From positions 1-56,142 of the forward strand of contig CALDUE010000122.1 in assembly GCA_937923485.1 (NCBI GenBank): a stretch of 56,142 bases of DNA, written 5' to 3'. This stretch comes from an uncultured Saprospiraceae bacterium. Lineage in GTDB: Bacteria > Bacteroidota > Bacteroidia > Chitinophagales > Saprospiraceae. Position 1 is the first letter of the stretch, and every line of letters begins with the position of its first letter. The notes beneath the pieces were generated by a model. It did not search any database and had not been told where the DNA came from. It was given only the letters and a program-made list of their open reading frames with translations. This document shows positions 1-7,336 of the stretch, one piece after another. The position numbers were made by a program, and so were the translations under genes.

Positions 1-720
1 GAATGGGCACTCCAAGAAGGATATCGCCACATTGATACCGCGGCTATCTACAAAAATGAAGAGGGGGTTGGACAAGGCATAAAAAATGCAGGCCTGCCCA
101 GGGAAGAAGTATTTGTTACCACCAAACTTTGGAACGATGACATACGTGGCCGCAATGCGCGGAAAGCACTTGAGACGAGTCTAGAGAAGCTCCAGCTCGA
201 TTACGTAGACCTTTATCTTTTACACTGGCACGTAGACGGTGGTCTAGAAGCATGGAAAGAACTCGAAAAGTTTCAGCAAGAAGGACTGGTAAAATCTATT
301 GGCGTGAGCAATTACATGCCAGATCATCTTGAAGACCTCATCGCCAAATCAGATGTGGTACCTGCCGTTGATCAAATTGAGTTCCATCCTTACAACCAAC
401 AGCAAGATGTACTCAAGGCTTGTAAAAAGCATAATATAGCAGTGACAGCATGGAGTCCACTCATGCAAGGGAACTTTAAAGAGGAGCCTGTCTTGGCCGA
501 AATTGCTGAGAAGCACGGCAAAACCGCTGCACAGGTGCTACTTCGGTGGGACCTTCAAAGAGGTGTTATCACCATTCCTAAAAGCGTCAACCAAGGGCGC
601 ATTCAGCAGAATTTCGGCTTGTTCGATTTTGAGTTGAGTGATTCCGAAATGGAAACTATCGATGGGTTAGCCAAGGAAGAAGGACGCTTTGGACCGAACC
701 CGCGGGACTTCGATTTCTAG
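1..720 (+). CDS. Aldo/keto reductase (5' truncated by window edge)
   Basis: The frame is open from base 1, so the first residues of the protein lie outside the window; 239 residues are visible. The aldo/keto reductase catalytic tetrad is present: Asp in HIDTA (visible residue 12), Tyr in AIYKNE (17), Lys in TTKLW (42) and His in LLHWH (75). IPKS and QQNFGLFDFELS near the C-terminus match the NADPH-binding end of the family. It should be a cytosolic NADPH-dependent reductase of the 2,5-diketo-gluconate reductase/AKR5 type; the substrate cannot be told from sequence. An ATG at 304 is internal and not the start. Confidence 0.93.
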   Translation, partial: EWALQEGYRHIDTAAIYKNEEGVGQGIKNAGLPREEVFVTTKLWNDDIRGRNARKALETSLEKLQLDYVDLYLLHWHVDGGLEAWKELEKFQQEGLVKSIGVSNYMPDHLEDLIAKSDVVPAVDQIEFHPYNQQQDVLKACKKHNIAVTAWSPLMQGNFKEEPVLAEIAEKHGKTAAQVLLRWDLQRGVITIPKSVNQGRIQQNFGLFDFELSDSEMETIDGLAKEEGRFGPNPRDFDF

Positions 721-808
721 ATAATTGTATTTCTAACAGGACGTTAATGTGAGCAACTATACCCGGTCGAATACGCACAATTCTGAAAAACATGCTGTTC
801 TTCCATTC

Positions 809-1522
809 ATGAAAACGACAATCTATACACTCTTCCTAGTTGCTAGTGTTCTGCTCATTTCGTGTGGCGTTGGCGGAAAGCGCATTGCTGGAACGGGCCC
901 AATGATAGAAAACGCAAGACTGCTGACACCTGTTACTGACATTGTTCTTGATGGAGCAATGAATCTAAGGCTCAACTCGGCTGAGGTACAATCTATCGTG
1001 GTTCACGCTCAATCACAGGTACAACCTGTGCTAAAGACAGAGATGAAAGGTGAGACGCTCACAATTACCACTGAAGGCAATGTTGCTATGGGTGATGGCA
1101 CCTATGTAGACATTATGATTCCAATGCTCAAGTCAATAACCATTACTGGTTCAGGCAACGTCGAGGGTGGGGGATTTGTTGGCGATAAACTTAATATCAC
1201 GTCTAAGTCTTCAGGTTCTATTAGATTGAACGACTTAAAATACGATGATATCAATTTAAAGATTGATGGAAGTGGTAATGCTGACCTCAGTGGCCGGAGC
1301 AAAAAGCTTGATGTTGAATCTGATAGCTCAGGTAAAGTCAATGCATCGAACCTCGTCGTAGATAAAGCTAAGGCTACAACTAAAGGGAGCGGTGACATCA
1401 TGGTCTCAGTAGGTGGCGACCTGAAAGCCAAGATTGTAGGAAGCGGCAACATCATGTACGATGGTAGTCCAAAAGTGGAGCTTGATGATACTGGCTCTGG
1501 TGAGTTGAAGGGCTCCAATTAA
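809..1522 (+). CDS. GIN-domain (DUF2807) lipoprotein
   Basis: The reading frame is open from 749, but the ATG at 809 begins a lipoprotein signal peptide (MKTTIYTLFLVASVLLISC, lipobox LISC), so I start it there (237 residues). The mature part is rich in Gly/Ser/Asp repeats such as ITGSGNV, IDGSGNAD, TKGSGDI and IVGSGNI, the periodic turns of the GIN-domain beta-solenoid (putative auto-transporter adhesin head). Known members in Bacteroidota are surface or periplasmic proteins without defined function. A strong terminator follows at 1544-1583, so it probably ends a transcript. Confidence 0.85.
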   Translation: MKTTIYTLFLVASVLLISCGVGGKRIAGTGPMIENARLLTPVTDIVLDGAMNLRLNSAEVQSIVVHAQSQVQPVLKTEMKGETLTITTEGNVAMGDGTYVDIMIPMLKSITITGSGNVEGGGFVGDKLNITSKSSGSIRLNDLKYDDINLKIDGSGNADLSGRSKKLDVESDSSGKVNASNLVVDKAKATTKGSGDIMVSVGGDLKAKIVGSGNIMYDGSPKVELDDTGSGELKGSN

Positions 1523-1543
1523 GCCTAAATCCTTCCTTCTTTT

Positions 1544-1583
1544 AAGTAGCCCTGCGAATTGCCGATTTGCAGGGCTACTTTTG
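1544..1583 (+). terminator. Rho-independent terminator after GIN-domain gene
   Basis: Arms AAGTAGCCCTGC (1544-1555) and GCAGGGCTACTT (1569-1580) are perfect 12-base inverted complements around a 13-base loop, followed by TT. It ends the GIN-domain transcript. It also argues against the TTG at 1567 as the start of the next gene, since that codon lies inside the hairpin. Confidence 0.85.
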
Positions 1584-1605
1584 TCTGCTCAAGTATCTCT
1601 TTGTT

Positions 1606-2931
1606 GTGACCCCACGTACCGTAGCCTTTCATACCCTCGGCTGTAAGCTCAACTTTTCCGAAACTTCGACCCTTCGACAGCAGTTTGAAGGTGCTGGGTT
1701 TGGAGTAGTGGGTTTTCGCGAAAGCGCGGACATCTACGTGCTCAATACGTGCTCGGTGACAGATGGTGCCGACAAAAAATGTAGACAAGAGGTACGTCGT
1801 GCCATGCGACAAAACCCTTCGGCACAGGTTGTCGTCACGGGCTGCTATGCGCAACTCAAACCCAAAGAAATTGCCAATATTGAAGGGGTCGACCTAGTGC
1901 TCGGTGCTGCCGAAAAGTTCAGGTTGCTTGAGTACGTAGATCAGCTAAGTACTACTTCTGGAAAGGCTTGGGTAGTTGCAGGCGACGTACGCGAAGCGGA
2001 CACGTTTGTAAGTTCGGCGAGTTTTGGTGATCGCACACGCAGCTTCCTGAAAGTCCAAGATGGATGCGACTATAAGTGTACGTTCTGTACCATTCCACAA
2101 GCGCGCGGAGCCAGTCGTTCTGATACAGTCAGTAATGCTGTAGCTTCCGCCAAAACCTTAGGTGCGCAGGGTGTTCGTGAAATCGTTTTAACGGGATGCA
2201 ACCTTGGTGACTTTGGAAATGGAACCGATGTGATCGAAGGCTATCGACCCCGCAAAGAAGCCCTTTTTGTTGACCTCGTCAAAGCACTCGATGAGGAAGT
2301 GACTGCAGTGCCTCGTTTTCGCATTTCAAGCATTGAACCGAATCTCTGCACCGACGAGATCATAGACTTGGTAGGGGGGAGTAGCCGGTTTATGCCGCAC
2401 TTCCACATGCCATTACAATCTGGTTGTAATGCTACGTTGGCACGAATGGCTCGTCGCTACAAAAAAGAACTATACGCCGAACGCGTGGCCCGTATTCGTA
2501 CCCAAATGCCACATGCCTGTATAGGCGTTGATGTCATTGTCGGTTTCCCTGGTGAGACGCAGGAAGAATTCAACGAGACCGTAGACTTTCTAGAAAGCTT
2601 AGAGGTCAGTTACTTCCACGTATTCACCTACTCAGAACGTGACAACACGCCAGCGGCAACGATGCCTGGAGTTGTTCCTGTACAGGAACGTAGAAGGCGG
2701 AATGCCATCCTCACGGAGCTAAGTGCGAAAAAGCGTCGCGACTTTGATATGAAGCATCAAGGAGCTACGCGTCCTGTGTTATGGGAAGCCGATAAAAATC
2801 CAGCCTTGATGGCAGGTTGGTCTGACAATTACGTTCGTGTGAGTGCCCCGCGCCGAGAAGAAATGATTGGTTTTCTGGAAGAAGTTGTCCTTGCTCAAGA
2901 CGAGAAGAGCCAACTCATCGCTACCGCATAA
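1606..2931 (+). CDS. mtaB: tRNA (N(6)-L-threonylcarbamoyladenosine(37)-C(2))-methylthiotransferase
   Basis: Radical-SAM methylthiotransferase that adds 2-methylthio to t6A37 of tRNAs reading ANN codons. The N-terminal UPF0004 domain carries the three cluster cysteines (TLGCKLN Cys13, LNTCSV Cys49, VTGCYAQ Cys80). The radical-SAM motif CDYKCTFC gives Cys154, Cys158 and Cys161. The C-terminal end resembles the TRAM-like RNA-binding domain. TLGCKLN is typical of MtaB rather than MiaB or RimO. I chose GTG at 1606 because the upstream TTG (1567) lies within a terminator. The gene holds two copies of the dispersed repeat (1711, 2143). Confidence 0.9.
   Translation: MTPRTVAFHTLGCKLNFSETSTLRQQFEGAGFGVVGFRESADIYVLNTCSVTDGADKKCRQEVRRAMRQNPSAQVVVTGCYAQLKPKEIANIEGVDLVLGAAEKFRLLEYVDQLSTTSGKAWVVAGDVREADTFVSSASFGDRTRSFLKVQDGCDYKCTFCTIPQARGASRSDTVSNAVASAKTLGAQGVREIVLTGCNLGDFGNGTDVIEGYRPRKEALFVDLVKALDEEVTAVPRFRISSIEPNLCTDEIIDLVGGSSRFMPHFHMPLQSGCNATLARMARRYKKELYAERVARIRTQMPHACIGVDVIVGFPGETQEEFNETVDFLESLEVSYFHVFTYSERDNTPAATMPGVVPVQERRRRNAILTELSAKKRRDFDMKHQGATRPVLWEADKNPALMAGWSDNYVRVSAPRREEMIGFLEEVVLAQDEKSQLIATA
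1711..1726 (+). repeat. Dispersed repeat copy (GGTTTTCGCGAAAGCG)
   Basis: Inside mtaB, read as GFRES. The CGC-GAAA-GCG core makes a three-pair hairpin. Confidence 0.75.
2143..2157 (-). repeat. Dispersed repeat copy, exact with N=G
   Basis: GCTTCCGCCAAAACC inside mtaB, read as ASAKT. Confidence 0.85.
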
Positions 2932-2948
2932 CGCAAGCAAAACATCTT

Positions 2949-3998
2949 ATGCGGATACTCCTTACTGGTCGTCGAGGCTTCGATTATAACCGTGTTCGCG
3001 TACTACTCGCTGGCTTGGAAGCTGTCGCCCCCGATCAATATGAAGTCTTCGAGTTTGGCGATCGTACGGCTGAAAATGGAAAGCAGCTCCACGAGTTAGC
3101 GAAAGCTTGTGACGTAATCTACGTCCCACCTTTTAGAAGGTTGGATGTGGCATTTGTACGCAAGCATTCAGCTGGCAAACCGATCGTGTTCGACCCGCTG
3201 ATAGGGACCTACATTACCAGAGTTGTCGACGATGGATATTGGTGGCGAGGCCCGTATGCGAAATGGCGTGACCGCCGAGATTTTCGAAGAGCGGACCACC
3301 TTATCTGGGATACCGACGCTCATCGAGCTTGGGGAGTGAAAACCTTCAACTTAGATCCATCGAAGTCGCACACCTTGTATATCGGTGCAGATACAGATTT
3401 ATTTAAACCGAAAGCACTGAGCTCTCCTGAAGGTGACGGTCCACTCACGTTCGGCTTTTATGGTTCACTTGCGCCACTTCAGGGAGTAGAAACCATCATG
3501 CGCGCTTCCGAACTTCTGCGCGATAGAGCGGACATTAGGTTTGAAATCATTGGACCGATAGAAAAGAAAAAGAAGACAGCGGCACTGCGTAAAAAGCTCA
3601 GCTCGGAACACATTTCTTACAGTCCTTACCTGCCCTATGAAGAGCTGCAGGCTCGGATTCAAGGCTTTGATGTAGGCCTAGGAGTTTTTGGGACGAGTTT
3701 AAAGGCAGACATCGTAATTCCGAACAAGATTTACCATTATGCTGCACTGGGACTTCCAATTATTACGCGGAAGACGGTGGGAATGGAGGAGCAGTTTAGT
3801 GCTGGTAACGACTACGTTGGGACGGGGACTTCTCCTGAAGTTTTAGCGGAAGCGATCGTGCGCCTTAGAGAAAATTACAGCTTACGCCAAAACTTAGGTC
3901 AAGCTGCTTACGCCAAAACGAAAAAAGTCCTTAGCCACAAGCATGTAGCAAAGGACTTTCTTGAGTTGATGAAAAAAGTGCTAATCGCTAGCCGTTGA
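2949..3998 (+). CDS. Glycosyltransferase family 4-like
   Basis: A 349-residue cytosolic GT-B fold glycosyltransferase. The linker LYIGADTDLFKP and the start of the second Rossmann domain (FGFYGSLAPLQGVETIMRA) are typical of GT4 enzymes. The C-terminal nucleotide-sugar region reads IPNKIYHYAALGLPIITR. No signal peptide or membrane segment is seen. It starts 17 bases after mtaB, so is likely cotranscribed. The last 11 bases overlap the end of the convergent Rieske gene. Donor and acceptor are unknown. Three copies of the dispersed repeat lie within its last 160 bases. Confidence 0.82.
   Translation: MRILLTGRRGFDYNRVRVLLAGLEAVAPDQYEVFEFGDRTAENGKQLHELAKACDVIYVPPFRRLDVAFVRKHSAGKPIVFDPLIGTYITRVVDDGYWWRGPYAKWRDRRDFRRADHLIWDTDAHRAWGVKTFNLDPSKSHTLYIGADTDLFKPKALSSPEGDGPLTFGFYGSLAPLQGVETIMRASELLRDRADIRFEIIGPIEKKKKTAALRKKLSSEHISYSPYLPYEELQARIQGFDVGLGVFGTSLKADIVIPNKIYHYAALGLPIITRKTVGMEEQFSAGNDYVGTGTSPEVLAEAIVRLRENYSLRQNLGQAAYAKTKKVLSHKHVAKDFLELMKKVLIASR
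3839..3853 (+). repeat. Dispersed repeat copy (AGTTTTAGCGGAAGC)
   Basis: Inside the glycosyltransferase gene, read as VLAEA. Confidence 0.75.
3880..3894 (-). repeat. Dispersed repeat copy (GCTTACGCCAAAACT)
   Basis: Inside the glycosyltransferase gene, read as LRQN; one mismatch to the consensus. Confidence 0.8.
3906..3920 (-). repeat. Dispersed repeat copy (GCTTACGCCAAAACG)
   Basis: Inside the glycosyltransferase gene, read as AYAKT; 12 bases from the previous copy in a different reading frame. Confidence 0.8.
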
Positions 3999-4431
3999 CT
4001 ATCAGCGTATTACCATTCTGGGTAACCGTGTAAAGTCTCAGTGGGCGATCCGTTACATTGTTCTCTGGAGTACCCGTGGTAACAGCAAATCGGGCTGCGT
4101 GCGTTCTGCAAAACCACTGATCGGCCAGTTCATCATAGACTACTTGATCTGTACCTTCGTGACTACAAATCTGAGACGCAGCTACAAATTGATCATCAAC
4201 CGTGCGAGCAACGACGACTCGATTAGAGATGATAAACCCGCCTGAGGCTAAAAGTGCGGCATTTGCGGTATCGTCGAGATCTACTGTAAAATTTTGATCT
4301 CCCGCAGAAGGAGTTACACCAGTGTCAGGGCCATCTCCATCATCATCTCCACTACAGCTGTGAAGGCAAGGAACGGTGAGTACAAAAGCGGCTCCAACGC
4401 CAATATTTTTGAGAAAGTCTTTACGAGTCAT
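3988..4431 (-). CDS. Rieske [2Fe-2S] protein, exported
   Basis: A 147-residue protein with one Rieske domain: Cys89-x-His91 (ICSHEGT) and Cys108-x2-His111 (FCRTH) ligate the [2Fe-2S] cluster. The N-terminus MTRKDFLKNIGVGAA resembles a twin-arginine signal with an RK pair, followed by LHSC, a possible lipobox, and an Asp/Gly-rich linker. It should be an electron carrier on the periplasmic side of the membrane. It is divergent from the GMC oxidoreductase gene at 4793 and could accept electrons from it, but only proximity supports this. Confidence 0.85.
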   Translation of the reverse strand: MTRKDFLKNIGVGAAFVLTVPCLHSCSGDDDGDGPDTGVTPSAGDQNFTVDLDDTANAALLASGGFIISNRVVVARTVDDQFVAASQICSHEGTDQVVYDELADQWFCRTHAARFAVTTGTPENNVTDRPLRLYTVTQNGNTLIVNG

Positions 4432-4711
4432 GCGTGCAAAATAAGGGTTTCAAGATTGGGTTGCTGCCCTATAAACAGTATTTCTACGGAAAAACGTATA
4501 GAAAGGATTTATTCGTGCCAAATTAAGTGCCTCCATTCGAGTCAAAAAACCTTTCTAGAAAGAGTTTTTCGCCCTAAAGAAGAATCAAAAAATTTGAACT
4601 TTGTGTCATTTTCACACGATGGCTCGCAAGTTTTCGGTTAATACCTTACTTTGGGGCGGTAGTCAATACACAAGTAAAAACTTGCGAAAGGCCGATGGTC
4701 CCGTAGAAAGT

Positions 4712-4726
4712 GTTTTGGCGCAAGCT
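4712..4726 (+). repeat. Dispersed repeat copy (GTTTTGGCGCAAGCT), intergenic
   Basis: Lies between the Rieske and GMC genes, N=C type, 15 bases before the 4742 palindrome. Confidence 0.8.
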
Positions 4727-4741
4727 AAATTCAGTAGATTT

Positions 4742-4758
4742 TGATCATCTGATGATCA
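4742..4758. promoter_or_regulatory. Palindrome upstream of GMC operon (possible operator)
   Basis: TGATCATC-T-GATGATCA is a perfect inverted repeat, 34 bases before the GMC start codon. Its size and symmetry fit a binding site for a dimeric regulator, but no cognate protein is shown. Confidence 0.35.
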
Positions 4759-4792
4759 GGAAACCTGAAGCATAACTGAAACAAACGAGCTA

Positions 4793-6520
4793 ATGGCTAT
4801 ATCCCTGTTCAATGACAAAAGTCCTGACACTTACGACGCTATCGTAGTAGGATCTGGTATCACCGGCGGTTGGGCTGCTAAAGAACTCTGTGAAGCTGGA
4901 CTTAAAGTCCTTGTCCTCGAAAGAGGCCGACACGTTGAGCACGGCGATTATCCTACCGCCAATACGGATCCTTGGGATTATGAGGATAAAGGTCAAGGCG
5001 AATCAGCCCTGCGAGAGCAACTAAGTCTTGAAGAGGAAAAAGACTACCTAAAGCAGAAGCGCACAGGCTACGTTACTAATCGTGCCCATCGCCACTTCTT
5101 CGTCAAGGACACCGAACATCCATACATTGAAGAACCTGAAACTAGGTTTGATTGGATTAGAGGATATCACACAGGCGGACGTTCACTCATGTGGGGACGT
5201 CAGAGTTACCGGTGGAGCGACATCGACTTCAGCGCTAATGCCAAGGAAGGTATTGCAATAGATTGGCCTATCCGCTATGCTGATCTCAAGCCGTATTACG
5301 ATAAAGTGGAAACCTACATAGGAGTGAGCGGAATGAAGGAAGGATGGGAAGCATTGCCGGACGGCAACTTCGAACCGCCGATGGATTTCACTGCACCGGA
5401 AGCTTATCTGCGTGCTTCGATGAAGGAGAATTTCGATGATCGCATCCTAACCATAGGGCGTACAGCTCACCTTACGGGGCAAGAAGGTCGTCCTGAGCAA
5501 AACCGTCAAAGTTGCAAATTCCGTAACCGCTGCATGCGTGGATGTCCATACGGAGCTTACTTTTCTAGTAATGCTTCGACACTCCCTGCAGCCGAGCGCA
5601 CAAGCAATTTGACCTTGCGTCCATTCTCGATTGTATCCGAGGTAAATCGCGATGACAAGACAGGGCTTGCTACCGGTGTGAATGTCATCGATCAGGAGAC
5701 AAAAGAGACCTACACCTTCAATGCGAAAATCATCTTCCTAAACGCATCGGCGATTGGTTCTACATCAATCTTAATGCAATCAGGTGATTGGGCGAATGAG
5801 TCTGGTCAGTTAGGAAACAACATCATGGATCACCACTTCCGTGTTGGTGCATCTGCAAGTGTTGAAGGTTTTGAAGACCTTTATTACAAGGGGCGTAGAG
5901 CGAATGGCTTTTACATTCCTAGATTCCGTAACCTCGGTGGTAAGACCAACAAAGATTACCTCCGTGGCTATGGCTATCAAGGTGGAGCGAGTCGTGAGAA
6001 TTGGATGCGCGGCATCAAAGAACTTACCTACGGCGCAGCCTTTAAAGATCAACTCTTCAAGCCAGGATCTTGGCGCATTGGGATGAATGGTTTTGGAGAA
6101 ATCCTGCCTTACGAAGACAATAACATGCGTCTCGACTATGATAACCTTGATGAATGGGGGCTACCTCAAGTTCGTTTCAATACGACAATCAAGGACAATG
6201 AATTAAAAATGCGCAAGGACATGGCGGTTGCCGCCGCAGAAATTTTCGAGGCAGCAGGCTTCAAAAGCGTAGAAACGTATGATGGAGGTTATGGCATCGG
6301 TCTCGGTATCCACGAAATGGGTACTGCTCGTATGGGCAACGATCCGAAAACCTCAGTACTCGATAAGCACAATCGCGTCCACGCGTGCAAAAATGTTTAC
6401 GTCACTGATGGAGCTTGTATGACAAGTGCCGCGTGCGTCAACCCATCTCTCACCTACATGGCCCTCACCGTTCGTGCCGCCGAGCACGCAGTGGGTGAGC
6501 TTAAGAAAATGAACCTCTAA
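4793..6520 (+). CDS. GMC-family FAD-dependent oxidoreductase, large subunit 1
   Basis: A 575-residue glucose-methanol-choline flavoprotein. The FAD-binding motif GSGITGG is at residues 20-26, followed by the acidic strand end LVLERG. The family's active-site pair is His507 (HEMGTARMG) and Asn550 (VNPSLTYM). A Cys-rich stretch SCKFRNRCMRGCPYG near residue 240 resembles the region holding an iron-sulfur cluster in bacterial sugar dehydrogenases. There is no signal peptide; it should be carried across the membrane folded with the Tat-exported small subunit encoded one base downstream. Likely a sugar or glycoside dehydrogenase. Confidence 0.9.
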   Translation: MAISLFNDKSPDTYDAIVVGSGITGGWAAKELCEAGLKVLVLERGRHVEHGDYPTANTDPWDYEDKGQGESALREQLSLEEEKDYLKQKRTGYVTNRAHRHFFVKDTEHPYIEEPETRFDWIRGYHTGGRSLMWGRQSYRWSDIDFSANAKEGIAIDWPIRYADLKPYYDKVETYIGVSGMKEGWEALPDGNFEPPMDFTAPEAYLRASMKENFDDRILTIGRTAHLTGQEGRPEQNRQSCKFRNRCMRGCPYGAYFSSNASTLPAAERTSNLTLRPFSIVSEVNRDDKTGLATGVNVIDQETKETYTFNAKIIFLNASAIGSTSILMQSGDWANESGQLGNNIMDHHFRVGASASVEGFEDLYYKGRRANGFYIPRFRNLGGKTNKDYLRGYGYQGGASRENWMRGIKELTYGAAFKDQLFKPGSWRIGMNGFGEILPYEDNNMRLDYDNLDEWGLPQVRFNTTIKDNELKMRKDMAVAAAEIFEAAGFKSVETYDGGYGIGLGIHEMGTARMGNDPKTSVLDKHNRVHACKNVYVTDGACMTSAACVNPSLTYMALTVRAAEHAVGELKKMNL

Positions 6521-6521
6521 T

Positions 6522-7199
6522 ATGTCAGCAACAACCTCACGACGTAATATGCTCAAGTTCATCGGACTTGGCAGTATTACCACAGCCATCGCTCCTGCAG
6601 TTCTTTTACAAGCTTGTAAGGAGGCTGCAGCCGTATCCGCAGATGGATACACGTACACTGCATTAAACGCTAGTCAAGCAGCTGTGGTAAAAGCAATTCA
6701 AGACACGATCATCCCTCGTACAGACACACCATCTGCTTCAGATGTGGGCTCGGTTGAGTTTCTCGATACGTACATGACGCATGCATATGCGCCTGGGGAT
6801 AAAGAAGGCATGCTCCATCGTTTGAATCTTTTTGCTTCAAAACTCAAAGATGAACATAGTGTAAAGGCTGCCGATGCGACAGAAGAGCAGATGGGGGCTA
6901 TGATGGAACAATACTTCGTCAATTATAAAGCTCCCAAACAGGCTACTGACGTTCAAATGGAGATAGAAGGTAATACCATTGATTCTGAAGGCGCCGATAC
7001 AGACGTTGCCTACGAATACAAAGACGATGCTTATGAAATTAACAGTCTTCTAGCTGGCATTCGTTGGATAACCTTAGAGAGTTATTTTCAGAGTGAGGAA
7101 GTGGGTACAGAAGTACTCAATTACCTTCCTGTTCCAGGTCCTTACATCGGCCAAATGCCGATTGCAGATTTGCCAAACGGGAGAAACTGGAGTCTCTAA
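6522..7199 (+). CDS. Gluconate 2-dehydrogenase subunit 3-like small subunit
   Basis: A 225-residue protein of the gluconate 2-dehydrogenase subunit 3 family, the small partner of GMC dehydrogenases. The N-terminus has a Tat motif (SRRNMLKF, residues 5-12), a hydrophobic stretch and LLQAC, a plausible lipobox, so it may be a Tat-exported lipoprotein that escorts its folded partner to the periplasm. The body shows the family's AVVKAIQDTIIPRTDTPSA start and a YFQSEEVG region near the end. It begins one base after the first GMC gene, so the two are translationally linked. Confidence 0.88.
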   Translation: MSATTSRRNMLKFIGLGSITTAIAPAVLLQACKEAAAVSADGYTYTALNASQAAVVKAIQDTIIPRTDTPSASDVGSVEFLDTYMTHAYAPGDKEGMLHRLNLFASKLKDEHSVKAADATEEQMGAMMEQYFVNYKAPKQATDVQMEIEGNTIDSEGADTDVAYEYKDDAYEINSLLAGIRWITLESYFQSEEVGTEVLNYLPVPGPYIGQMPIADLPNGRNWSL

Positions 7200-7336
7200 C
7201 TCCGATTCTTTTTCTGCTCTCTCTTTAGCCCTTCTATTTTAATCCCCTCAATTTATTCTAGGACGTTTTAAGGGCACTTTCCTCAACTTACTAGGATCTA
7301 CGCGCTTTGTGCTGGGATTCCGCAAAAACTTTTTGA

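Larger units (their letters stand above)
4432..4792. other. 361-base divergent intergenic region
   Basis: AT-rich region between the divergent Rieske and GMC genes, so it must hold promoters for both. It contains a copy of the dispersed repeat (4712-4726), a degenerate copy near 4681-4692 (CTTGCGAAAGGCC) and a perfect 17-base palindrome (4742-4758). I see no convincing gene in it. Confidence 0.6.

Noticed and set aside
1567-1605. TTG at 1567 as the start of mtaB
   Set aside because: The codon lies inside the terminator of the previous gene, and the added residues have no match to MtaB proteins; GTG 1606 fits.
4294-4641. A plus-strand open frame opposite the Rieske gene
   Set aside because: It overlaps the well-supported Rieske gene and its composition looks like an antisense shadow.
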